A DNA stretch of 64,000 nucleotides, from assembly GCF_001905445.1 (NCBI RefSeq), contig NZ_LIVQ01000008.1, forward strand, positions 185,227-249,226, in the 5' to 3' direction. Every line of letters begins with the position of its first letter. Position 1 is the stretch's first letter. Below the pieces are notes generated by a model. It had not been told where the DNA came from and made no database searches. It saw nothing but the letters and a program-made list of their open reading frames with translations. Made by a program: the position numbers and the translations under genes. Shown here piece by piece: positions 43,705 through 51,516 of this stretch. This DNA is from Streptomyces sp. CB00455 (GTDB lineage Bacteria; Actinomycetota; Actinomycetes; Streptomycetales; Streptomycetaceae).

Positions 43705-44714
43705 GGGGTCTCCTCCTGGTCCTGGGATGCGCCCGCGGCCGCGTCCTCGGCGCTGGGGCCGGCGCTGGGGCGGGGCGCGTGGCGGTACTGATGGGTGCGG
43801 CGCCAGCCGCGGGCCTCCAGGGCCGTGACCACGGCCCCGCTGCGGCCGGCCTCGTCGAGGCCGTGGCAGACGTTGCCGAGCAGGGGCAGCCCGAGGCCGT
43901 CCGCCACCTGGGCACAGGCCCGCACCAGGGCCGCGATCGCGGCGGGGCGCAGCGCGGCGTCGTCGATGAGGATGTCGACGAGGTCCACGAAGTCCGTTCC
44001 GCTGGGGTCGTCGTGGGCGTCGACGGAGAGGGTGGCGTGGCCGATCGGCTGGTCGCGGCCGTCGGCGTACACGACGAAGGTGCGCCGGCCGGGAGAGTCC
44101 AGCAGGGCGTCCACGGCGGCGCCGACCGCCTCCGGCAGGGTGGCGAGGCCCCGGCCGGCGGCCGCGGTGTCCATGGCCCGGCGCAGCCAGTCGTGGACGG
44201 CGGCGTCGTGTGCGCGGGCCTCGTCCGGGGCGACCGTCAGCCCGGGGGCCGGCGCGCCCTCGGGGGCGCCGGCCCCCGCGGCGGGCAGCGACAGGTAGCT
44301 CAGATGGGGGGTGAGTACGGGGTGCGGGTCGTCGGCGCCGGCCACCCGGACGATCGCCTCGGTGCACTGCGGGAAGCGGGCGAAGAGCGCGTCGAGGAAG
44401 GCCGGCGCCGCGCGCAGCAGCCTGGGGTCGGCGTGCTCCACCAGGCACTGCTCGACTCCGGTGAGCGGCTCGCGGTAGGCGCCGGCCACGTAGACCAGCC
44501 CGTCGCTCCGGTGCAGCAGCCCCGCCTCGTCGGCGGCGGCCAGATACTCGGCGGAGGCGGTCAGCGCACCGGGGTGCGTAGCGGCATCCGCCGGGGCGGG
44601 CGCAGACGCCGGAGCGGGCGCGGGCGCCGGAGCGGACGCGGGCGCGGCAGCATCCGCCGGGGCCGGCGCCGGGGCAGTGGCGGGCGGCAGGGCGCCGGGA
44701 GGGGTCGTCGGCAT
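43701..44714 (-). CDS. GNAT-like acyltransferase with a Pro/Ala-rich N-terminus
   Basis: 337 residues from ATG 44714, four bases after the M16 protease stop. Residues 10-55 are a low-complexity PA repeat (APAPADAAAPASAPAPAPAP). A middle domain of about 170 residues follows, then a GNAT-type fold near the C-terminus: TFVVYADGRDQPIGHATLSV, FVDLVDILIDDAALRPAAIA and GLGLPLLGNVCHGLDEAGRS. The acetyl-CoA loop is not a perfect match, so the transferase call is moderate. It may acylate the peptide or a sugar amine. It is co-transcribed with the protease and nucleotidyltransferase. Confidence 0.6.
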   Translation of the reverse strand: MPTTPPGALPPATAPAPAPADAAAPASAPAPAPAPASAPAPADAATHPGALTASAEYLAAADEAGLLHRSDGLVYVAGAYREPLTGVEQCLVEHADPRLLRAAPAFLDALFARFPQCTEAIVRVAGADDPHPVLTPHLSYLSLPAAGAGAPEGAPAPGLTVAPDEARAHDAAVHDWLRRAMDTAAAGRGLATLPEAVGAAVDALLDSPGRRTFVVYADGRDQPIGHATLSVDAHDDPSGTDFVDLVDILIDDAALRPAAIAALVRACAQVADGLGLPLLGNVCHGLDEAGRSGAVVTALEARGWRRTHQYRHAPRPSAGPSAEDAAAGASQDQEETP

Positions 44715-44718
44715 CGGG

Positions 44719-45939
44719 TCAGGCCGCCTCGGGACGGACCACGGCGACCAGTTCGCGCGCCACGTCGGCCGCCGCGGCGGCGACCTCTGCGGCGGTGACC
44801 CGGCCGAGGGCCTCGATCTCCTGCTCGGGCAGGGTGACCTCGGCCGCCAGCGCCCGGTCGACGGCCAGCGCGATCGCGGCCTCCTGCTGGGACTCGGCGC
44901 GCAGCACGACCTCCACCACGGCCTGCCGGACGGCTGCCGAGAAGGCTTCCTCGCCCGGCCCGTCCGAGGCGATCTCGGCGAGCAGCGAGCGGAAGGCGCC
45001 CAGGACGCGGGGGGCGTTGGCGGGTTCGGCGCCGGCCAGCATCCGCCAGGCACCGGTGTCGCTGTAGCTGCGGGACCAGGACTGGAAGGAGTAGGCGAGC
45101 GCCTCGTCGTTGCGGATGCGCGCGTAGAGCAGGGAGGCGGGGCTGGAGCCCATCAGGTGCCCCAGCACGTTGTAGGCGTGGCGGCGCGGATCGCCGAGGT
45201 GGGGCGCCCGGCTGCCGGCCTGCACCCAGCAGAACTCGTCGGGCCAGCGCTCCGGGATCCCGGTACGGACCGGGGGCGGGGTCTGCGGCGAGCGCGCGCC
45301 GAGCGGCGGCGCGGCCGGGAGGGCGCCGAGGCCCGCCTTGTCGAGGGCGGCGAGCAGTTCCGAGGCCGGCAGTCCGCCGACGGCGCTCACCGCGACGGGT
45401 GCGCCGGCCAGGGCCTGGCGGTGGGCGTCGCGCATGACGTCCACCGTGATGCGGGCGATGCTCGCGGGGTCGCCCCCGACCGGCGATCCGAGGGGGTGGC
45501 CGTCGAAGAGCCGGGCCAGGAAGGCGTCCTGGACGGCGTCGGCGGGGTCGGAGGCCGCCGCGCTCAGTTCCTGGAGGACGACCTGGCGCTCGCGGTCCAG
45601 GTGGGCGGCGGTCAGTTCGGGGCGGAGCAGGGACGCGCCGATCCAGCCGATGACCTCCGGCGCGTCCTCGTTGAGGACCTGGGCGTGGATCACCAGGAGT
45701 TCGGGGCTGGTGAGGGCGTTGCAGGTGCCGCCGAGCCGTTCGACGCGCTCGCTCAGCGACGGGCCGCCGTCCAGCGGGCACGACATGACGAGGTGTTCGA
45801 GCATGTGCGTGGCGCCGGCGACTCCCTCGGGGTCGTGCCGGGCACCCGATCCGACGGCGACGCACACGGTCGTGGTGCGGCTGCCGGGGGTGTGGTCCAC
45901 CAGTACGGGGACGTTCTGCGTCAGGAGCTGTTCGGTCAC
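44719..45939 (-). CDS. M16-family zinc metalloprotease (PqqF-like, single domain pair)
   Basis: 406 residues from GTG 45939 with GGAG nine bases upstream. The inverted zinc motif HxxEH is present as GATHMLEHLVM (His45, Glu48, His49). The third ligand region is RERQVVLQELSAAASDPADA. The second M16 domain (ARIRNDEALAYSFQSWSRSY, the R/Y pair) follows. Length fits the half-clamshell type that works as homodimer or heterodimer. M16 enzymes of this size process small ribosomal peptides, as in PQQ biosynthesis and several RiPPs. It is the first enzyme gene after the 22-residue peptide gene, which makes that peptide its likely substrate. Confidence 0.85.
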   Translation of the reverse strand: MTEQLLTQNVPVLVDHTPGSRTTTVCVAVGSGARHDPEGVAGATHMLEHLVMSCPLDGGPSLSERVERLGGTCNALTSPELLVIHAQVLNEDAPEVIGWIGASLLRPELTAAHLDRERQVVLQELSAAASDPADAVQDAFLARLFDGHPLGSPVGGDPASIARITVDVMRDAHRQALAGAPVAVSAVGGLPASELLAALDKAGLGALPAAPPLGARSPQTPPPVRTGIPERWPDEFCWVQAGSRAPHLGDPRRHAYNVLGHLMGSSPASLLYARIRNDEALAYSFQSWSRSYSDTGAWRMLAGAEPANAPRVLGAFRSLLAEIASDGPGEEAFSAAVRQAVVEVVLRAESQQEAAIALAVDRALAAEVTLPEQEIEALGRVTAAEVAAAAADVARELVAVVRPEAA

Positions 45940-46012
45940 GGGAGAGGTCTCCGTCGCTGCGCGGTGCGGGCGGGGTGGGGCCGCGTTCGGTCCCGTCCCG
46001 AATCCCGCCGGG

Positions 46013-46034
46013 GCGCGCCCGGTACCGGGCGCGC
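46013..46034. repeat. 22-bp perfect palindrome upstream of the M16 gene
   Basis: Arms GCGCGCCCGGT and ACCGGGCGCGC are perfect complements with no spacer. It lies between the peptide hairpin and the M16 start. It can act as a second RNA hairpin that tunes read-through, or as a dimeric protein site. Confidence 0.5.
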
Positions 46035-46129
46035 GCGCACGGCCGGTGGGGAGAGCTGCGAACACGGCCGGGAGCGGGGCCGGATGCGGCCCCGCTCGCA
46101 GGGACCGTCAAGGGCCCGGAAATGCGGCG

Positions 46130-46168
46130 GCCGGGCTGCCGCCGGAGGTGATCCGGCGGCAGCCCGGC
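46130..46168 (-). terminator. Strong 17-bp hairpin right after the 22-residue peptide gene
   Basis: GCCGGGCTGCCGCCGGA (46130-46146) and TCCGGCGGCAGCCCGGC (46152-46168) are perfect complements around a 5-base loop. The hairpin starts 11 bases after the TAA of the peptide gene. Such hairpins between a precursor-peptide gene and its enzymes stabilise or limit the transcript, so that the peptide is made in excess. Confidence 0.8.
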
Positions 46169-46179
46169 ACTCGGCGTGC

Positions 46180-46248
46180 TTACTTGCCCGAGCGGACCTT
46201 GATCTTGTCGAGGCGGGGACGCATGCCGACAGCGTGGTTACGGGTCAT
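46180..46248 (-). CDS. 22-residue peptide, candidate RiPP precursor or scaffold
   Basis: ATG 46248 to TAA 46180, with AAGGAGAG seven bases upstream, a near-perfect ribosome binding site. The product begins MTRNHAVGMRP and ends KIKVRSGK. It is very basic (4 Arg, 3 Lys, 1 His, 1 Asp), has no Cys, Ser-rich or aromatic residues, and no signal peptide. A 17-bp hairpin follows the stop, then an M16 protease gene on the same strand. A SARP-type promoter lies about 70 bases upstream. Short length, context and protease suggest a ribosomal precursor in the manner of PqqA or MccA. No lanthipeptide, YcaO, radical-SAM or ATP-grasp enzyme is present, so the chemistry would be new. A regulatory leader peptide is the main alternative. 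Confidence 0.7.
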   Translation of the reverse strand: MTRNHAVGMRPRLDKIKVRSGK

Positions 46249-46319
46249 GATGACTCTCCTTCATTGTGTGTGATGCCCCGCAAGGCGTTCGTTCCCTTGC
46301 GGTGAAGCGATATGACCAT

Positions 46320-46352
46320 GATCTAGACCTGCGAGTCAAGCCCGATGTCAAT
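46320..46352 (-). promoter_or_regulatory. SARP-like promoter of the peptide/protease operon
   Basis: On the minus strand, ATTGACA (46352-46346) and CTTGACT (46340-46334) are direct heptamers with a 12-base period. Eight bases later comes TAGATC (46325-46320), a plausible -10 box. Eight bases between the last heptamer and the -10 box is the classic SARP promoter geometry. The start would be near 46313, giving a leader of about 65 bases before the peptide. Confidence 0.6.
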
Positions 46353-46445
46353 ATTGTTCGCGAGCGACTCCACAAGGGGCAGAGCAGCCACAACCTCCTC
46401 CGCACTCCTGAAGGTTGGCGATCGCCTCACCCACACGAAGGCAAC

Positions 46446-46489
46446 TTGACTAGCTTTATTGACTCAGTTGCTCAGTTCGTGTCAATCTC
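46446..46489 (+). promoter_or_regulatory. Promoter repeats of the rightward operon
   Basis: TTGACT occurs at 46446-46451 and 46459-46464. The longer strings TTGACTAGCTT (46446-46456) and GTCAATCTC (46481-46489) are shared with the dehydrogenase-operon promoter at 38.6 kb. The region 46310-46500 is far more AT-rich than the genes around it and separates the two divergent operons. Confidence 0.55.
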
Positions 46490-46523
46490 GCTGTGACAAG
46501 CACGCGAATGTGAGGGGAATCAG

Positions 46524-47462
46524 TTGGAACGCCTGTCGGAGAGCCAGCACTCCCTGCTCCTGATCAAGCCGGACGGGGTCTCGCGCCACCTCCAGCCGTA
46601 CGTCCTCGACACGGTGCGGGAGGCCGGACTGACCGTCCTGTGCCACCACCGGATCCTGCTGGACGAGGACGACATCCGCCGGGCCTTCGCCGACATGCGG
46701 CGCAGCGAGAACCCGCTGGAGCACCTCACCCTCGACCTCTGGTACGCGCACCGGCCCATGGAGGTGATCGTCGTCCGCGGGGGCGACGACACCGTGGAGA
46801 CGGCCGCCACCGTCAAGCGCAAGGCGCGCGCCGCCTACCGCCTCGGCGTGTGGGCCAACGTGGTCCACACCCCGGACCACTGGGAGGAGTTCGCGCTCCA
46901 GCTCTCCGTCTTCGGGCAGCACTGCCCCGACTGCCGGGCCCTGCTGGCCGGCACCGACTTCGGGGACTACGAGGACGTCACCCAGGCCTACCCGCCCGGC
47001 ATCTCGCTGCCCCCGCGCTGGCGCGACCCCGAGGCGCTGCGCGCGGTCGTCGAGCCGATGTGGCGCGACCCCTCCTCCTGCGTCTGGCGCCCCACCTATC
47101 CGCCCCTGTACGAGGCCCCGCGGCGCGCGGACGGGCCGCGCGACCACGTCGTGTGCGTCACCCGCTCGCCCAACCAGCTCTCCTTCGACAACCTGGTCGC
47201 CGCCGTGATGGCCGCCCTGCCCGGCATCGACTTCCCGCAGGCCTTCGAGGTGATCTTCACTTCGCTGCACCACGCCGAGTTCCCGCTAGCCGCCGGCACC
47301 CTCGCGGAGTGCCGGGGCTACGCGGACTCGCTGTGGGACACCGGCCTGCGCACCGTCATCCGCGTCCTGGACGAGGACTTCCGCTACCCCGCCGGGGACG
47401 GACTGCGCGGAGACGAGATGCCCGGGGACCTGCGGCCGGCCGTCCGGAAGGTGCCCGCGTGA
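46524..47462 (+). CDS. Nucleoside-diphosphate-kinase-domain protein with C-terminal extension
   Basis: 312 residues from TTG 46524, with GAGGGGA upstream. Residues 9-140 follow the NDK fold: HSLLLIKPDGVSRHLQPYVL with Lys15, and the phosphohistidine site WANVVHTPDHW with His115 (canonical N-x-x-H-x-S-D). The usual Ser after His is Pro, and the rest of the loop is unusual. A further 170 residues resemble no domain I know (FVCVTRSPNQ-like, LSFDNLVAAVMAALPGIDFP). It may transfer phosphate to a nucleotide-like intermediate rather than act in bulk NTP supply. First gene of the ten-gene rightward operon. Confidence 0.7.
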   Translation: MERLSESQHSLLLIKPDGVSRHLQPYVLDTVREAGLTVLCHHRILLDEDDIRRAFADMRRSENPLEHLTLDLWYAHRPMEVIVVRGGDDTVETAATVKRKARAAYRLGVWANVVHTPDHWEEFALQLSVFGQHCPDCRALLAGTDFGDYEDVTQAYPPGISLPPRWRDPEALRAVVEPMWRDPSSCVWRPTYPPLYEAPRRADGPRDHVVCVTRSPNQLSFDNLVAAVMAALPGIDFPQAFEVIFTSLHHAEFPLAAGTLAECRGYADSLWDTGLRTVIRVLDEDFRYPAGDGLRGDEMPGDLRPAVRKVPA

Positions 47463-49093
47463 CCACCCACGCCACCCTGACCGGCACCCCGGCCGGCGCC
47501 CCCGCCGCTCCCCTGGCGGGCGCCCCCCAGCGGCTGGACGCGCTCCTCGAACGGGCCTGCGCGCGCTTCGCGGACCGCGTCGCCCTCGACGACGGGGAGG
47601 ACGTCCTCGGCTACCGCGACCTCGGCGAGCGGGGCCGCGCCCTCGCCGCCGCCCTGACGTCGGCCGGCCTGCGGCGCGGGGAACCCGTTCTCGTCGCGGT
47701 GGACAACCGGTGCGGCGACCTCGTGTGCGAACTCGGCGCCTGGTCCGCCGGGGCGGTCGTGGTCCCGGTGCACCGGGACTCCCCCGCGCTGGTGCTGCGC
47801 GCCACCGCCGAACGCGTCGGCGCCCGGCTGCTGCTCGGCGACCCCCGCCACCGCCCCGCGGCCTGGGAGGACGCCACCGGCTCGGCCGGCCACCCCTGGA
47901 TCAGCGGGATCGTCCAGGACCCCGCCGCCGGCGCTCCCGGCGGCCTGCCGGTCCCGCCGGCCGAACTGGACGCCGAGCAGGCCCTGGTGGTCTTCACCTC
48001 CGGCTCCACCGGCCGCCCCAAGGGCGTGGTGCTCTCCCACCGCGCCCTGCACACCAAGCTCCGGGCGATCGCCCGGACGCTGCCGTTCGGCGAGGGCCAG
48101 ACCGCCCTGCACCTGCTGCACCTCAACTTCAGCTTCGGGCAGTGGACCTCGCTGCTCACCCTCGCGACCGGCGGCACCCTGCTGCTCACCCCGCGCTTCC
48201 GGGCCCGCCAGGTGCTGCAGCTCCTCGCGCGGCGGACCGTCGACCGGACCGCCGTCGTCCCCAGCATGCTGCGCCTGATCCGCCGCGAGCTCGACTCCCC
48301 GGACGGAACCGCCCTGGCGGCGCGGCTCGCCGCGGCGGGCTCCCCCGGCACCTGGATCTGCGGCGGCGAACCCCTGCCGGCCGGCCTGGGCCGCGGAATG
48401 CGGGCCCTGCTGCCGCACGCCGGGATCGCCGACGTCTTCGGGCTGAGCGAGAGCGCCACCTCCGACTTCATCCTCACCCCCGACCGCTACGACGAGGAGG
48501 CGGGCACCATCGGGCGCCCCTCCCCCGGCGTGGAGTACCGCATCATGCCTGTGGACGGCGCCCCCGGTGCCGAAGCCGGCGCCGAAGCCGAAACGGGTAC
48601 GGCCGGTGAACTCTGGCTCCGTACGCCCCATCTGATGACCGGCTACCTCGACGACCCCGCCGCCACCGCCGCCACCATGGCCGGCCGCTGGCTGCGCACC
48701 GGCGACCTCGCCCGGCACCGGCCGCCGGACGGCCGGGTGGAACTCGTCGGGCGCGCCAAGCAGCTCATCGTGCGCGGCGGCGCGAAGATCTCCCCACTGG
48801 AGGTGGAGGCCGCGTACGCCGATCACCCCGACTGCGCCGCGTGCGTGGCCGTCGGTGTCCCGGACGCGCTGCTGGGCGAGCGCCTGCACCTGCTCTTCGT
48901 ACCGCGCGCGGGCCGGATGCCCGCAGAGGAGGAGCTGCGGGCCCACGGGCGGCTCCGGCTGGAGGCCCACAAGGTGCCCGAGCGGGTGCACCGCGTCGAG
49001 CAGCCCCCGCTGGGACGCACCGGCAAGACCGACCGGGCGGCGGCCGCGCGCCTCGCCGAGGCCGCCGTCGCCGCACCGGGGGGTGCGGCATGA
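47459..49093 (+). CDS. AMP-forming ligase (ANL superfamily, adenylation-domain-like)
   Basis: 544 residues from GTG 47459, overlapping the previous stop (GTGA). Core motifs: A3 VVFTSGSTGRPKGVVLSH (178-195), A5 ADVFGLSESATSDF, A7 GRWLRTGDLARH, A8 VGRAKQLIVRGGAKISPLEV and the A10 Lys in LGRTGKTDR. It activates a carboxylate (amino, aryl or short acid) as an adenylate. No carrier-protein domain or gene lies in the cluster, so the acyl-AMP must be passed to CoA, to an amine, or directly to the peptide or sugar. Substrate not predictable by eye. Confidence 0.85.
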   Translation: MTTHATLTGTPAGAPAAPLAGAPQRLDALLERACARFADRVALDDGEDVLGYRDLGERGRALAAALTSAGLRRGEPVLVAVDNRCGDLVCELGAWSAGAVVVPVHRDSPALVLRATAERVGARLLLGDPRHRPAAWEDATGSAGHPWISGIVQDPAAGAPGGLPVPPAELDAEQALVVFTSGSTGRPKGVVLSHRALHTKLRAIARTLPFGEGQTALHLLHLNFSFGQWTSLLTLATGGTLLLTPRFRARQVLQLLARRTVDRTAVVPSMLRLIRRELDSPDGTALAARLAAAGSPGTWICGGEPLPAGLGRGMRALLPHAGIADVFGLSESATSDFILTPDRYDEEAGTIGRPSPGVEYRIMPVDGAPGAEAGAEAETGTAGELWLRTPHLMTGYLDDPAATAATMAGRWLRTGDLARHRPPDGRVELVGRAKQLIVRGGAKISPLEVEAAYADHPDCAACVAVGVPDALLGERLHLLFVPRAGRMPAEEELRAHGRLRLEAHKVPERVHRVEQPPLGRTGKTDRAAAARLAEAAVAAPGGAA

Positions 49094-50079
49094 CCCTGCT
49101 GGGCGTCTCCACCGGTGTGCTGGCCGACCGCACCGATCTGACGGGGCTGCTCGCCTACGAGCCCGAGGTCGTGGAGTTCTACAACTATCCCCGGTCGATG
49201 CTCGCCGCGATCGAGCGGTTCTGCGCCCGCCACGGCATCCGGCCCGCGCTGCACACGCCCGTCCCCTACGACGAGCCGCGCCCGCTGCGCCGGTTCGCGC
49301 CCACCGGCCCCGACCCGGACGAGGCGGCGACCGCGCTGCGGCTGACCGAGGCCACCGTCCGCTGCGCGGCCGACCTCGGCGCGCTCCACGTGGTGGTGCA
49401 CTTCCCGAGCCCCTACCCGCCCTACCCGCTCGCGGGGTTCGACAGCTGGTGCCGCGACTTCCTCGACGCCGCCTGCGGGCTGGCGCGCGAGCACGGGGTC
49501 CCCGTACTGGTGGAGAACCTCTCCGCCCACCCGCTGCTGCACACCGCGGAGCACTACCGCGACGCGCTCGCCGGGCGCCCGGAGCTGGGGCTCTGCCTCG
49601 ACGTCGGCCATGCGCACCTGCTCGGCCCGGAGCACGGGCCGCTCGGCTACGCCCGCGCCCTGGGCCCGGTCGTGCGCAGCATGCACCTCTACAACACCAC
49701 GACCGCGCGCTACCCCGAGCACGGCCACGAGCCCGCCCACGCCGGCCAGTCTGCCGCCGACGGCTACCTGCCGCTGGCCGAGGTGCTGCCCGAGCTGCTC
49801 GATCTCACCGGCGCCCCCGCCGTCGTCCTGGAGCACCGGCCCCCGGCGCCCGGCGATCCGGAGCCGGAGCAGATCAGCCGGTGGATCCGCGCGCTGATCG
49901 GCCCCCGCCGGCCGGGCAGCTCCACACCGGACGGCCCTGGCCTTCGTACACCGGACGGCCCTGCCGTTCGTACGCCGAGCGGCCCTGGCCCCCGTACACC
50001 CGGCGGCCCTGCCGTTCGTACGCCGGGCGAGCCCGCCCGAACCGCGCCCACCGGACCTCCCCGTCCCGCCCACACCTGA
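49090..50079 (+). CDS. TIM-barrel protein, sugar-phosphate isomerase/epimerase-like
   Basis: 329 residues from ATG 49090 inside the ATGA of the previous gene. A xylose-isomerase-like barrel: LHVVVHFPSPYPPYPL (metal-binding His), VPVLVENLSAHPLLH (Glu), GLCLDVGHAHLLGPE (Asp/His) and SMHLYNTTT, with PAVVLEHRPP near the end of the barrel. The family includes isomerases, epimerases, endonuclease IV and cofactor enzymes such as MbnB. The last 50 residues are four copies of an 8-residue unit TP(D/S/G)GP(G/A)xR, absent from relatives I know and probably disordered. Confidence 0.75.
   Translation: MTLLGVSTGVLADRTDLTGLLAYEPEVVEFYNYPRSMLAAIERFCARHGIRPALHTPVPYDEPRPLRRFAPTGPDPDEAATALRLTEATVRCAADLGALHVVVHFPSPYPPYPLAGFDSWCRDFLDAACGLAREHGVPVLVENLSAHPLLHTAEHYRDALAGRPELGLCLDVGHAHLLGPEHGPLGYARALGPVVRSMHLYNTTTARYPEHGHEPAHAGQSAADGYLPLAEVLPELLDLTGAPAVVLEHRPPAPGDPEPEQISRWIRALIGPRRPGSSTPDGPGLRTPDGPAVRTPSGPGPRTPGGPAVRTPGEPARTAPTGPPRPAHT
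49924..50019 (+). repeat. Four tandem 24-bp coding repeats
   Basis: Four 24-base units in frame encode TPDGPGLR, TPDGPAVR, TPSGPGPR and TPGGPAVR, followed by a partial fifth. They lie at the 3' end of the TIM-barrel gene. The near-identity at DNA level suggests recent slippage or expansion. Confidence 0.8.
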
Positions 50080-50088
50080 GGAGCCCCG

Positions 50089-51516
50089 ATGCCCGACACC
50101 ACCGCGCTGGAACTACTGCGGCACCTGGCCGCCGCCGACGAGGAACTGCGCCCCGCGCTGCTCAAGCACGTCTCCGAAGTCACCCAGGGCCTGATCGACA
50201 CCACCGGCCGCGGCATGGACCTCACCGAGGCCGACCTGAGCAACCTCGACCTGCGCCGGGTCGACCTGCGCCGCGCCACCCTCAACCGGGCGCTGCTGCA
50301 CGGCACCCGCCTCCAGGAGGCCGACCTCTCCGAAGTCAGCATGGTCTGCCCGGGGATGGAACGCACCAACCTCACCGGAGCCAGCCTGCGCTCCGCCTAC
50401 GTCCACGCCCTGGCCGCCCAGACCTGCGTCTTCGACGGCGCCGACCTGACCGGGCTGCGGGACGCCACCGGCACGCTCTTCCACGGGTGCAGCATGCGCG
50501 GCACCCACCTGGACGACGGCCACCTGTCCGGCTCGTCGTTCTACCAGTGCGACCTGTCCGACGCCTCGATGCGCAACATGAACCTCCAGGGCGCGCTGAT
50601 CAGCGAATGCCTGCTGGACTCCGCCGCCCTCGACGGCTCCTGCGTCGACCAGCTCTCCGTCACCAAGTCCAGCCTCCGCGACACCTCGCTGCGCTCGGTG
50701 GCCGGTCACGGTCTGGCCCTCCAGCGGCTCACCGCCGCCGACGGCCTGGTGCTCGCCGACGCGGGGCTGCCGCAGCTGCGGCTCACCGGCATCCAGGCGC
50801 ACGACTGGCGCGCGGCCGGGCTCAAGGCGCCCGACGCCGACTTCACCGACCTCACCGTCACCGCCGCGGACTTCGGCGGCGCCCAGCTCACCGGCGCCCG
50901 CTGGACGCGCTGCACGCTGCCCCAGGTCCGCCTCGGCGGGGCGTCGCTGAGCAACGGCAGCATCGTGGAGAGCAGTCTGCGCGGCGCGGTCCTCACCGCC
51001 GCCCGCGGCGAGAACCTCCACATCGTGGAGAGCGACCTGTCCGACGCCGAGATGAGCACCTTCCTCGGCCGCTGCCTCACGGTGCGCGACTCCAGCCTCG
51101 CCCGGGCCGACCTCCGCCACGCGAACCTCTACCGCGCCATGATCACCGGTGATCCGCCGCGCGGCATGAGCCTGCGCCGCGCCGTCCTGGACGGTGCCAC
51201 CCTCGTCCAGGCCTACATCGCCGCCGACCTGCGCGAGGCCGGCCTGGTCGGCGCCAACTGCGCGTACAGCCGGTTCAGCCAGTCCGACCTGTCCGGCGCC
51301 CGGCTCGACGGCGCCGGCATGTACCAGTCCACCTGGGTGAAGACCGTCGTCACCGGCGCCTCCCTGACGGGTGTGAAGGCACCGGTGTTCACCGACCGCT
51401 GTCCGGGCCTCGCCGAAGCCCTGGAGCGCGACGGCGGACCGGCCGCGACCGAGTTCGCCGCCTTCGTCGAGAACCTCGGCGCCGCGCTGGCGAAGGGCCG
51501 CAAGGGGTCGACGTGA
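50089..51516 (+). CDS. Pentapeptide-repeat protein
   Basis: 475 residues from ATG 50089. From about residue 42 almost the whole chain consists of A(D/N)LxxxxLxxAxL-type five-residue steps (for example LTEADLSNLDLRRVDLRRAT and SLARADLRHANLYRAM), which form a right-handed quadrilateral beta helix. There is no signal peptide. In some clusters such proteins are self-protection factors that mimic DNA against gyrase inhibitors, while others have unknown scaffold roles. It lies tight in the biosynthetic operon, and its next gene starts inside its stop codon. Confidence 0.85.
   Translation: MPDTTALELLRHLAAADEELRPALLKHVSEVTQGLIDTTGRGMDLTEADLSNLDLRRVDLRRATLNRALLHGTRLQEADLSEVSMVCPGMERTNLTGASLRSAYVHALAAQTCVFDGADLTGLRDATGTLFHGCSMRGTHLDDGHLSGSSFYQCDLSDASMRNMNLQGALISECLLDSAALDGSCVDQLSVTKSSLRDTSLRSVAGHGLALQRLTAADGLVLADAGLPQLRLTGIQAHDWRAAGLKAPDADFTDLTVTAADFGGAQLTGARWTRCTLPQVRLGGASLSNGSIVESSLRGAVLTAARGENLHIVESDLSDAEMSTFLGRCLTVRDSSLARADLRHANLYRAMITGDPPRGMSLRRAVLDGATLVQAYIAADLREAGLVGANCAYSRFSQSDLSGARLDGAGMYQSTWVKTVVTGASLTGVKAPVFTDRCPGLAEALERDGGPAATEFAAFVENLGAALAKGRKGST

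Noticed and set aside
46013..46034. The 22-bp palindrome as a replication origin or phage attachment site
   Set aside because: It stands alone with no iterons, DnaA boxes or integrase. A local RNA hairpin or operator is simpler.
46180..46248. Reading the 22-residue peptide as a lanthipeptide, lasso, thiopeptide or PEARL-type precursor
   Set aside because: It has no Cys, few Ser or Thr, and no LanB/LanC, YcaO, lasso cyclase, radical-SAM or PEARL-type LanB gene nearby. Only the protease and general context support a precursor role.
47459..49093. NRPS module
   Set aside because: The adenylating enzyme is stand-alone. No carrier protein or condensation domain is encoded in the 30-58 kb cluster.
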